From: Clostridia bacterium
GTDB taxonomy: Bacteria > Bacillota > Clostridia > Oscillospirales > Acutalibacteraceae
Direction of reading: 5' to 3'
NCBI GenBank assembly: GCA_017436285.1
Contig: JAFSDL010000062.1
Coordinates: 1 to 37,507, forward strand
Length of the DNA: 37,507 bases
The notes under the pieces were generated by a model that saw only the letters and a program-made list of their open reading frames with translations, ran no database searches and was not told the origin of the DNA. Below, one piece after another: positions 30,378-37,507 of the stretch (positions are counted from its first letter, which is position 1; every line of letters starts with the position of its first letter). The position numbers were made by a program, and so were the translations under genes.

Positions 30378-31661
30378 GTGAAATACGACTTACAGAATAA
30401 AAAATTATTCGAGGGAGTTGAGCTTTGCTCGGTCAGTGCAGAAGGGTTCAAGACAGCTTGTGCATCATTAAGCTTTGTTATGCCCTTGGGAGAAAAGGCA
30501 TCTCTTTTTGCCCTTGTTCCCAATGTGCTTACCCGTTCTTGTAAAGATTATCCCGATGTTACAAGTGTTGAAAGAAAGCTCGCACTTCTTTACGGAGCAG
30601 AGGTTGTTGTTGATGTTACAAAATCAGGTGAAAACCAGATTCTGAAGATAGAGACTTCCTGTATTGACGACAGATTTTCAATTGGTGAGGAAAGCATAAC
30701 AAACGAATGCCTGAAGCTGTTGTTTCAGATGGTTTTTGAGCCACGCCTTGAAAACGGTGTGTTTTGCTCTGATGATGTTGAAAGTGAAAAGCGCCTTTTG
30801 GCAGAGCGCCTTATTGCAGAAAACAGTGATAAGAGAACCTATGCAAAAAATCGTTGTAATGAAATAATGTTTGAAAATGAGCTTTATGGTATTCATCGCT
30901 ACGGTACAGTAGAGGATATTGAAAAAATCACGTCCGAAAGTCTTTATGATGCATATAAGCAAATGCTTTCAAGTAGCAAAATGCTTGTTTGTGTCAGTGG
31001 TGGCAGCTTCAGTAATGTTGAAGAGCTTCTGGAAAAATATATTTCTGATGATGACCGCAAGGCAGAGCTTAACGAAACGCTTTATGTTGAAGAGTGTGAA
31101 GATGTAAAGTATGTAAAAGAACAGGAATCAGTAAAGCAGGGTAAGCTTGTTATGGGCTTCAGGCTTGGTATGAAGAGTGAGGATGATGACTATGCCGCAC
31201 GAAGAGTTATGGTTGACCTGTTCGGCGGGAGCCCACATTCAAAGCTTTTTACGGTAGTCAGAGAAAAAATGAGCCTTTGCTATTATTGTTCAGCTATGAT
31301 GTTCCGTCAGAAGGGTGTTATGCTTGTTCAGAGCGGTATTGAAAGCTATAACGAAGAAAAAGCCAAAAATGCAATTTTAGCTCAACTTGAAGATATTAAA
31401 AACGGAAATTTTACAGATGATGATATTTCATCCTCGGTTAAATCTCTTGAGGATGGCTTCAGAAGTGTTTCCGACTCTGCAGAATCTGTTGCAAATTGGT
31501 TTACCTCTCAGGTCTGCTCAGATAAATATTTATACCCCGAGGATTTTATTGAACAGTTTAAAAAGGTAACACGCGATGACATCATCAAGGCGGCAAAGGC
31601 TGTAACTCTTGATACAGTGTTTATGCTTGAAGGAACAGGGGAAGGCGGTGTTAAGGAATGA
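30378..31661 (+). CDS. M16-family protein without zinc motif (YfmF-like)
   Basis: 427 residues from GTG at 30378 (GGAG at 30367-30370). An in-frame ATG at 30303 with AGGAG is an alternative, but would add 25 residues not typical of the family and would lie upstream of the likely promoter. The fold is M16 (LVPNVLTRSCKDYPDVTSVERKLALLYGAEV; late block LFGGSPHSKLFTVVREKMSLCYYCSAM), but the HxxEH zinc motif is absent, as in the non-catalytic half of paired M16 proteins. It overlaps its catalytic partner by 4 bases (ATGA). In Bacillus the YfmF/YfmH pair has been linked to EF-P modification; that role here is inference. Confidence 0.88.
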   Translation: MKYDLQNKKLFEGVELCSVSAEGFKTACASLSFVMPLGEKASLFALVPNVLTRSCKDYPDVTSVERKLALLYGAEVVVDVTKSGENQILKIETSCIDDRFSIGEESITNECLKLLFQMVFEPRLENGVFCSDDVESEKRLLAERLIAENSDKRTYAKNRCNEIMFENELYGIHRYGTVEDIEKITSESLYDAYKQMLSSSKMLVCVSGGSFSNVEELLEKYISDDDRKAELNETLYVEECEDVKYVKEQESVKQGKLVMGFRLGMKSEDDDYAARRVMVDLFGGSPHSKLFTVVREKMSLCYYCSAMMFRQKGVMLVQSGIESYNEEKAKNAILAQLEDIKNGNFTDDDISSSVKSLEDGFRSVSDSAESVANWFTSQVCSDKYLYPEDFIEQFKKVTRDDIIKAAKAVTLDTVFMLEGTGEGGVKE

Positions 31662-32938
31662 GCGAGAATGTTGTGAGATTTATTGAAAATGAGATTCTTG
31701 GTGAGGGTTATTATAGTATCGGCCATAAATCAGGCTTGAAAATACTTGTTTACCCTAAGCCTGAATTTACCTCAACCTATGCAGTTTTCGGTACAAAATA
31801 TGGTTCAATTGATACCCGCTTTAAACGAAGCGACAGAGAATCTTTTACAGAAATTCCTGCAGGTACAGCTCATTTTCTTGAGCATAAGCTTTTCGAAAGT
31901 GAGGAGCTTGATGCCTTCCAGAGATACGCTAAAACAGGCGCATCAGCAAATGCCTACACAAGCTTTGACAGAACCTGTTATCTCTTTGCTTGCACAGGGC
32001 ATTTTAAAGAAAATTTTGAAATACTTCTTGATTTTGTAAGGCATCCTTATTTTACCGAGGAAACTGTTCAGAAGGAGCAGGGCATAATCGGTCAGGAAAT
32101 TGATATGTATAAGGATTCTCCCGAGTGGGAATGCCTTTTTAATCTGCTTGAATGTCTTTATCATAAGCATCCTGTTAAAATTGATATTGCAGGCACAAAG
32201 GATTCTATTGCACAGATTACCGCAGAAATGCTTTTCTCCTGCTATGAAACCTTTTATAATCTTTCAAATATGGCTCTTGCAGTTGCAGGTAAAACAACTG
32301 TTGAAGAGGTTCTTGAGGTTGCAGACAGGCTTCTCGAAGGTGATGAAAACGTTACTGTTGAACGCGCCTTTGAAAAGGAGGAAGAAAGCATAGTAAAGAA
32401 TTATATTGAAGAAAAGCTGCCTGTTGGTACACCCGTTTTTGTTTTGGGCTATAAGGAGAGCTTCTTTAACGAAAGCTGTACCTTGGAAGAGGAAATTGCA
32501 ATGAGCTTAATGCTTGATATTATCGCAGGGCAGATTTCACCTCTTTATAAGGAGCTTCTTGATGAAGGGCTTATAAACGGTAGCTTTGGTACAGAGTTTT
32601 TCAATGGTCATAATTATGCCTCTTGTCTCTTTTCGGGTGAATCAGTAAATCCTGCAGAGGTTGCAAGAAAGATTAATTCCTGTGTTAAAGAATTAAAGGA
32701 AAAAGGCATAACCGAGGAGCAGTTTGAAACAGTCCGCAAAAAGCAATACGGAAAAACCGTCAGAGCCTTTACAGATATTGACACGGTTGCAAACGGACTT
32801 GTGGTTTCTCATTTTGAAAAGGAAGAGCTTTTTTCCGAGTTTGAGGTTATCAAAAATTTAAAGCTTGAATTTGTGAATGAGCTTCTTAAAAAATGCTTTA
32901 ACGAGGATAAAGCAGCACTTTCAGTAGTTAAAAATTAA
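31658..32938 (+). CDS. M16-family zinc peptidase (YfmH-like)
   Basis: 426 residues. Inverted zinc motif HFLEH (72-76) and the third ligand Glu147 in GQEIDMYKDSPEW are intact. A substrate-cleft block TGASANAYTSFDRTCYLF follows, and the C-terminal half is the second M16 domain. It should be the catalytic member of a heterodimer with the preceding protein. No signal peptide, so cytosolic. Followed by a small hairpin and lgt. Confidence 0.93.
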   Translation: MSENVVRFIENEILGEGYYSIGHKSGLKILVYPKPEFTSTYAVFGTKYGSIDTRFKRSDRESFTEIPAGTAHFLEHKLFESEELDAFQRYAKTGASANAYTSFDRTCYLFACTGHFKENFEILLDFVRHPYFTEETVQKEQGIIGQEIDMYKDSPEWECLFNLLECLYHKHPVKIDIAGTKDSIAQITAEMLFSCYETFYNLSNMALAVAGKTTVEEVLEVADRLLEGDENVTVERAFEKEEESIVKNYIEEKLPVGTPVFVLGYKESFFNESCTLEEEIAMSLMLDIIAGQISPLYKELLDEGLINGSFGTEFFNGHNYASCLFSGESVNPAEVARKINSCVKELKEKGITEEQFETVRKKQYGKTVRAFTDIDTVANGLVVSHFEKEELFSEFEVIKNLKLEFVNELLKKCFNEDKAALSVVKN

Positions 32939-32939
32939 A

Positions 32940-32960
32940 AAAGCAACCTGAAGTTGCTTT
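32940..32960 (+). terminator. Weak hairpin between the M16 pair and lgt
   Basis: AAAGCAAC (32940-32947) pairs with GTTGCTTT (32953-32960), loop CTGAA; only three T. Probably an attenuator, since lgt begins 17 bases on with AGGAG and no new promoter. Confidence 0.5.
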
Positions 32961-32976
32961 ACATAGGAGTGATAAA

Positions 32977-34017
32977 ATGGAATGGTTTGCAGATTTTGCC
33001 CGTGTTACATTCGGCGGAATTGACAATGTTTTCGATGTTTCATCTGTGTTCTGCGAGTTTAATATAGGTGATAAGTTCTTTCAGATAAAATGGTACGGAG
33101 TGATTATTGCCTTCGGCTTCACTCTTGCGGCTCTTTTTGGTGGGAGAATTGCATATACCTGGCGAATTAATCTCAGTAAAATGATTGATGTTCTTATTTA
33201 CGGAACCTTTGGCGGAATAATTGGTGCAAGAGCATATTATGTAATTTTCCAATGGGATTATTACAGTCAGAATCCTGCTGAAATATTCCAGATATGGAAT
33301 GGCGGTCTTGCTATTTACGGTGGTATAATCGGCGGTATTTTAGCAGCGTTTATTACCTGCAAGGTAGAAAAGCTTAATTTCTGTAACCTTCTTGATATGG
33401 TTGGTATGAGTCTTCTTATCGGTCAGGGTATCGGCAGATGGGGTAACTATGCCAATCAGGAGGCTTTTGGTACATTTACTAACGGAAATTTCGGTATGAT
33501 GAGTAAAAAGGTTGTGGCTTACATAGCTTCTCATCCTGACAAGTTCGGATTAGAGGGCGTAACCGATGTAAGTGCATATATTGAAGAAAATAATCTTTTC
33601 GTTCATCCTACATTTTTCTATGAATTTGTATGGTGTATATTAGGCTTCCTGGTGCTTTATATCATACTTAAAAAATTCCGTAAATTCAGTGGTCAGCTAT
33701 TTCTTTCCTATGGTATCTGGTACGGCTTAGGCAGAACCTTTGTTGAGGGCTTGAGAACTGATAGCCTTTATATTGCTGACACCAATTTAAGAGTTTCTCA
33801 GGTTCTTTCAATATGTATTGTTATAGTTTGTGCAGTAGTTCTTGTGGCTATGCTTGTTAAAGTGAAAAAGCATCCCGTTAAAATTGAGGGCGTTGATTAT
33901 TTTCCGCCCGATGCTGCAAAAATGAGAAAAGAAATAAAAGAGGAAAAATTAAAGGCACAGTCCAACATTAAAACTGTTGAGCTCGATGATGAAAAAGGGG
34001 AAAGTGACAATGGCTGA
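32977..34017 (+). CDS. lgt: Prolipoprotein diacylglyceryl transferase
   Basis: 346 residues, seven or so membrane spans. The Lgt signature GRWGNYANQE is at 153-162, with WYGVIIAFGF near the start, RAYYVIF and GGLAIYGGIIGG (109-120) as other family blocks. It adds diacylglycerol to the lipobox cysteine of preproteins such as the ABC binding protein encoded at 3246. The end has a long basic and acidic tail of about 50 residues beyond the last span. AGGAG at 32966. Its last 8 bases overlap folD. Confidence 0.96.
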   Translation: MEWFADFARVTFGGIDNVFDVSSVFCEFNIGDKFFQIKWYGVIIAFGFTLAALFGGRIAYTWRINLSKMIDVLIYGTFGGIIGARAYYVIFQWDYYSQNPAEIFQIWNGGLAIYGGIIGGILAAFITCKVEKLNFCNLLDMVGMSLLIGQGIGRWGNYANQEAFGTFTNGNFGMMSKKVVAYIASHPDKFGLEGVTDVSAYIEENNLFVHPTFFYEFVWCILGFLVLYIILKKFRKFSGQLFLSYGIWYGLGRTFVEGLRTDSLYIADTNLRVSQVLSICIVIVCAVVLVAMLVKVKKHPVKIEGVDYFPPDAAKMRKEIKEEKLKAQSNIKTVELDDEKGESDNG

Positions 34018-34855
34018 AATTATAAGCGGTAAGGTGGTTTCTGCTGCCAAGCGAGAAGAACTCAAGGAGCGTGTGAAAGCTCTTAACGAAAAAGGGATAA
34101 GCACAGGTCTTGCGGTTATTATTGTTGGAAATAACAGTGCATCAAGAGTTTATGTAAATAATAAGAAAAAGGGTTGCGAGGAAATCGGTGTAACCTCCTT
34201 TGAATATGCATTATCCGAGGAAACAACCGAGGCAGAGCTTCTCACTCTTATCAATGAATTGAATAATGACGATAGGGTGGATGGTATACTTTGTCAGTTA
34301 CCCCTTCCCAAGCATATTGATGAAAAGGTTATATTGAATTTCATCGATCCTGCAAAGGATGTGGATGCCTTTCATCCTGTAAATGTGGGTCATATTATGA
34401 TAGGTGATTTCACATTTTTGCCTTGTACCCCTGCAGGTATTATGGAAATGCTTAAATTCTATAATATTTCAGTAAGCGGTAAAAAATGTGTTGTAATCGG
34501 AAGAAGTAATATTGTGGGAAAACCAATGGCGATGCTTCTTCTTAAAGAAAACGGAACTGTTGAAATCTGCCATTCAAGAACTGCAAATCTTAAGGAAGAA
34601 ACTCTTTCGGCAGATATTCTTGTTGCGGCAGTTGGTATTGCAGATTTTGTAACTGCCGATATGGTTAAGGAAGGCGCAGTTGTAATTGATGTTGGTATGA
34701 ACAGAAATGCAGAGGGTAAGCTTTGCGGTGATGTGTGCTTTGATGAGGTTGAGAAAAAAGCCTCCTTCATTACACCCGTTCCCGGTGGAGTAGGTCCTAT
34801 GACAATTACAATGCTTCTTGAAAACACAGTAAGGTCTGCAGAAGCAAAAGCGTAA
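34010..34855 (+). CDS. folD: Bifunctional methylenetetrahydrofolate dehydrogenase/cyclohydrolase
   Basis: 281 residues from ATG 34010 with AAGGGG ahead. YVNNKKKGCEEIGV holds the catalytic lysine, GILCQLPLPKHI and PAKDVDAFHPVNVG are folate-site blocks, and the Rossmann part has CVVIGRSNIVGKPMAMLL, then PVPGGVGPMTITMLLENT at the end. It interconverts 5,10-methylene-, methenyl- and 10-formyl-THF using NADP. Overlaps lgt by 8 bases; last gene of the operon. No clear terminator follows. Confidence 0.97.
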   Translation: MAEIISGKVVSAAKREELKERVKALNEKGISTGLAVIIVGNNSASRVYVNNKKKGCEEIGVTSFEYALSEETTEAELLTLINELNNDDRVDGILCQLPLPKHIDEKVILNFIDPAKDVDAFHPVNVGHIMIGDFTFLPCTPAGIMEMLKFYNISVSGKKCVVIGRSNIVGKPMAMLLLKENGTVEICHSRTANLKEETLSADILVAAVGIADFVTADMVKEGAVVIDVGMNRNAEGKLCGDVCFDEVEKKASFITPVPGGVGPMTITMLLENTVRSAEAKA

Positions 34856-34943
34856 ATTTGAAGCTTTACCCAAAAATAATACGATTTGGTAAAAATATTA
34901 CTAAAATATACAAAAATTGCATATCAGTAGCCTTGTTAATTGC

Positions 34944-35006
34944 TTGACAATGAAAAGGGCGTATTTTATAATTTGATTGTAGATTTTAAAACACTTGAAT
35001 AGTGTT
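34944..35006 (+). promoter_or_regulatory. Consensus promoter and operator-like dyad of the hexuronate operon
   Basis: TTGACA (34944-34949), 17 bases, TATAAT (34967-34972): perfect sigma-A consensus. AACACT (34990-34995) and AGTGTT (35001-35006) form a dyad in the early leader, a fitting place for a repressor, since such a strong promoter on a catabolic operon should need control. Factor unknown. Confidence 0.85.
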
Positions 35007-35025
35007 GATTTCGGAGGAAAAAATA

Positions 35026-36072
35026 ATGAAAATGAAGCTTTCTTTCCGTTGGTATGGTGAAACAGACCCTGTTTCCCTCCAATACATTTCTCAGATTCCC
35101 GGTATGCGTTCAATTGTTTCTGCGGTTTATGATGTTAAGCCCGGTGAGGTGTGGCCCGAGGAATCACTTAAAACAATGAAGGAGCAGTGTGAAAAGCACG
35201 GTCTTGTTTTTGATGTTGTTGAGTCAATTCCAGTTCACGAGGATATCAAATTGGGCAGAAACAATGTTGAACAGCTTCTTGATGTTTATTGCGAAAACAT
35301 CAGAAGATGTGCAAAATACGGTGTTAAATGCGTTACTTATAACTTTATGCCTGTTTTTGACTGGACACGTACTCAGCTTGATAAAGAAGCTAAGGATGGT
35401 TCAACAAGCCTTGTAATGTATTGGGAGCAGATGAAGGGGCTTGATCCTCTTAAAGACGATATTCACCTTCCCGGTTGGGATTCAAGCTATACTCAGGAAG
35501 AGGTTCGTGAGCTTATTACCGCTTATGGTGAAATCGGTGAAGAGGGCTTGTGGGCTAATCTTGAAAAATTCCTTAAAAAGGTTATTCCCGTTGCAGAGGA
35601 ATGTGGTGTGAGAATGGCAATTCATCCTGATGACCCGCCATATCCCATTTTCGGTCTTCCGAGAATTATAACCTGCGAAAAGAATCTTGACAGAATGCTC
35701 AGCATCGTTGACAGTCCTGCAAACAGTCTTTGCCTTTGCACAGGCAGTCTCGGGTGTGCCGAAAGCAACGATATTCCCTCAATGATTGAAAAATATGCTA
35801 AGGCAGACAGAATCGCATTTATGCATATAAGAAATGTTAAAATTATGGAGGATGGCTCCTTTGAAGAAAGAGCACATCTTTCCGAGTGTGGCTCTCTTGA
35901 TATGTATAGAATTGTTAAAGCCCTTACAGATAATGGCTTTGATGGTTATGTTCGTCCCGACCACGGCAGAATGATTTGGGGCGAAACAGGTAAGCCCGGC
36001 TACGGTCTTTTTGACAGAGCCTTGGGTGCCGCTTATATCAATGGTCTTTTTGAGGCTTGTGAAAAGGAGTAA
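35026..36072 (+). CDS. uxuA: D-mannonate dehydratase
   Basis: 348 residues from ATG 35026 with GGAGG at 35013-35017. MKLSFRWYGETDPVSLQYISQIPGMRSIVSAVYDVKPGEVWP at the start, ESIPVHEDIKLG, VTYNFMPVFDWTRTQL, MAIHPDDPPYPIFGLPRI and FDGYVRPDHGRMIWGE near the end are UxuA blocks; the His/Asp/Cys metal site lies within these. It dehydrates D-mannonate to 2-keto-3-deoxygluconate. The next two genes process that product to pyruvate and glyceraldehyde 3-phosphate. The operon lacks uxaC and uxuB within the window. Confidence 0.96.
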   Translation: MKMKLSFRWYGETDPVSLQYISQIPGMRSIVSAVYDVKPGEVWPEESLKTMKEQCEKHGLVFDVVESIPVHEDIKLGRNNVEQLLDVYCENIRRCAKYGVKCVTYNFMPVFDWTRTQLDKEAKDGSTSLVMYWEQMKGLDPLKDDIHLPGWDSSYTQEEVRELITAYGEIGEEGLWANLEKFLKKVIPVAEECGVRMAIHPDDPPYPIFGLPRIITCEKNLDRMLSIVDSPANSLCLCTGSLGCAESNDIPSMIEKYAKADRIAFMHIRNVKIMEDGSFEERAHLSECGSLDMYRIVKALTDNGFDGYVRPDHGRMIWGETGKPGYGLFDRALGAAYINGLFEACEKE

Positions 36073-36077
36073 GAATA

Positions 36078-36719
36078 ATGAACGAAATGAATACAAAAAT
36101 TTCCGCTATCGGTGTTGTTCCCGTTATTAAGCTTAACAATCCCGAAAGAGACGCGGCACCTCTTGCAAAAGCGCTTTGTGAGGGTGGCGTTCCCGTTGCA
36201 GAGGTAACCTTCCGCGCAGCAGGTGCAGATACTGCTATTAAGCTTATGAAGGAGGCTTGTCCCGAAATGCTTGTCGGTGCAGGCACAGTTCTCACAACAG
36301 AGCACGTGGACAAAGCTATTGCCGCAGGCGCAGAGTTTATCGTTACTCCCGGCTTTGACCCTGAAATTGTAAAATACTGTGTTGAAAAAAATATGCCCAT
36401 TTACCCCGGCTGCACAACTCCCACAGATTACCACGCAGCTCTTAAATTCGGTCTTGAGGTTCTCAAGTTCTTCCCTGCAGAGCAGTCAGGCGGACTTGCA
36501 AAAATCAAGGCTATGAGCGCTCCATTCCCTATGTTCAGGGTTATGCCCACAGGCGGTATCGGTCTTAATAACCTTAAGGAATATCTCTCTTGCCCTGTTA
36601 TTGCGGCTTGTGGCGGTTCATATATGGTTACTGCAGACCTTATTGATAATCAGAAATGGGATGAAATTATCGAGCTTTGTAAAAAGAGCGTTGAAATTGT
36701 TAAGGAGGCAAGAAAATAA
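36078..36719 (+). CDS. eda: KDPG/KHG aldolase
   Basis: 213 residues, class I aldolase of the Eda family. GVVPVIKL, GGVPVAEVTFR (Glu42, Arg46), GAGTVLT, FIVTPGFDPEIV, YPGCTTPTD and the Schiff-base Lys130 in LKFFPAEQSGG are all present. It cleaves 2-keto-3-deoxy-6-phosphogluconate to pyruvate and glyceraldehyde 3-phosphate. Starts 6 bases after uxuA with AAGGAG; its stop overlaps the next start (TAATG). Confidence 0.97.
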   Translation: MNEMNTKISAIGVVPVIKLNNPERDAAPLAKALCEGGVPVAEVTFRAAGADTAIKLMKEACPEMLVGAGTVLTTEHVDKAIAAGAEFIVTPGFDPEIVKYCVEKNMPIYPGCTTPTDYHAALKFGLEVLKFFPAEQSGGLAKIKAMSAPFPMFRVMPTGGIGLNNLKEYLSCPVIAACGGSYMVTADLIDNQKWDEIIELCKKSVEIVKEARK

Positions 36720-37507
36720 TGGCAAAGGTTGTTACATTCGGCGAAATTATGCTTCGCCTTGCACCTAACGGATATTACCGCTTCTTCCAGAATGACCAGA
36801 TGCAGGCTACATTTGGCGGTGGTGAGGCTAATGTTTCTGTTTCTCTCGCAAACTACGGAATGGAAAGCGTTTTCGTAACAAAGCTTCCCGACCACGCTAT
36901 CGGTCAGGCGGCAATCGACTCTCTTCGTTACTTTGGTGTTGATACCTCAAAGGTTGTAAGAGGTGGCGAAAGAGTAGGTATATATTACCTTGAGAAAGGT
37001 GCTTCTCAGAGAGGCTCAGTTTGTATTTACGACCGTAAATACTCTTCAATTCAACAGGCATCAGTTTCAGATTTTGATTGGGACTCTGTTTTTGATGGGG
37101 CTGATTGGTTCCATTTTACAGGTATTACTCCCGCTTTAGGCGAAAATCTTGTTGATATCTGCCGTGAGGCTTGTAAAGCTGCAAAGGCAAAGGGAGTTAA
37201 AATCTCCTGCGACCTTAACTATCGTGGCAAGCTTTGGACAAGAGAGGAAGCAAGAAAGGCAATGACAGACCTTTGTCAGTATGTGGATGTTTGCATTTCC
37301 AATGAAGAGGATGCAAAGGATGTTTTCGGTATCGAAGCAGAGGATACTGATATTTATGGCGGTAAGCTTAACCACGAGGGCTATAAGTCTGTTGCAAAAC
37401 AGCTTGCAGATAAATTCGGCTTTGAAAAGGTTGCCATCACATTGAGAACATCTATCTCTGCAAGCGATAACGATTGGGCAGGTATGCTCTATGACGGTGA
37501 AAATTAC
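36719..37507 (+). CDS. kdgK: 2-keto-3-deoxygluconate kinase (PfkB family), 3' end cut by window
   Basis: 263 codons are visible and the frame is open at the window edge. Start ATG overlaps the eda stop, with AAGGAGG at 36702-36708. VVTFGEIMLRLAP, the PfkB signature 1 region FGGGEANVSVSLANYG, TKLPDHAIGQAAIDSLRYFGVDTS, FHFTGITPAL and VDVCISNEEDA mark a KDG kinase-type sugar kinase. The catalytic GAGD region would lie beyond the edge. It phosphorylates KDG to KDPG, the substrate of Eda, so gene order matches the pathway apart from the aldolase coming before the kinase. Confidence 0.93.
   Translation, partial: MAKVVTFGEIMLRLAPNGYYRFFQNDQMQATFGGGEANVSVSLANYGMESVFVTKLPDHAIGQAAIDSLRYFGVDTSKVVRGGERVGIYYLEKGASQRGSVCIYDRKYSSIQQASVSDFDWDSVFDGADWFHFTGITPALGENLVDICREACKAAKAKGVKISCDLNYRGKLWTREEARKAMTDLCQYVDVCISNEEDAKDVFGIEAEDTDIYGGKLNHEGYKSVAKQLADKFGFEKVAITLRTSISASDNDWAGMLYDGENY

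Overview
The window looks like a chromosomal segment of a gut-type, low-to-medium GC clostridium (Oscillospirales/Ruminococcus-like). The pointers are sigma-A promoters with AT-rich spacers, strong GGAGG ribosome sites, several TTG/GTG starts, dockerin modules on secreted wall proteins, a small Alu-less SRP RNA, and Firmicutes gene orders (ffs-dnaX-ybaB-recR; polA-rimI-tsaD; M16 pair-lgt-folD). Assignment is by family recognition only; no search was run.

Layout. 1-1652: end of a prophage or phage-derived lysis module (two small phage genes, holin, amidase-SPOR endolysin). 1660-2739: secreted leucine-rich-repeat/dockerin protein on the minus strand. 3068-5637: three-gene polar amino acid ABC importer with its promoter and two related hairpins. 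6100-8677: a GPH-type sugar symporter and an unknown membrane protein. 8748-14080: three secreted envelope proteins (GHL10-type hydrolase, dockerin glucosaminidase, dockerin amidase). 14115-20375: a WYL regulator divergent from mreB-like, polA, rimI and tsaD, with one perfect palindrome covering both -35 boxes. 20529-23605: secreted InlB-repeat protein and an FAD oxidoreductase. 23660-30127, all minus: ybaK-like deacylase, tmRNA, XRE-type regulator, smpB, recR, ybaB, dnaX, SRP RNA, yebC. 30315-34855: M16 pair, lgt, folD. 34944-37507: uxuA-eda-kdgK for hexuronate breakdown, cut by the window edge.

Functional links. uxuA, eda and kdgK form the mannonate to KDG to KDPG to pyruvate route. smpB and ssrA are the two parts of trans-translation, separated here by one regulator gene. 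The wall hydrolases, mreB-like gene and dockerin proteins point to envelope building and remodelling.

Most unusual signal. The gene-free gaps are built from reused small modules. At least twelve short arrays have an exact seven-base period with several different heptamers (TGGCAAG, AGTGAGG, GGTGACT, ATGCGGA, ATGCCAG, ATTCCTC, TTTTCCA, ACGTATT). Around them lie small palindromes (GGAAGCGAAGCTTCC; a GGCAAGCC core). In front of three unrelated genes (LRR protein, smpB, dnaX) the same arrangement sits just upstream of the ribosome site: TATAAT, a small GC-rich hairpin, a run of ACTTGCC-type heptamers, then the Shine-Dalgarno. This looks like a reused leader or promoter cassette and is the best candidate for something undescribed.
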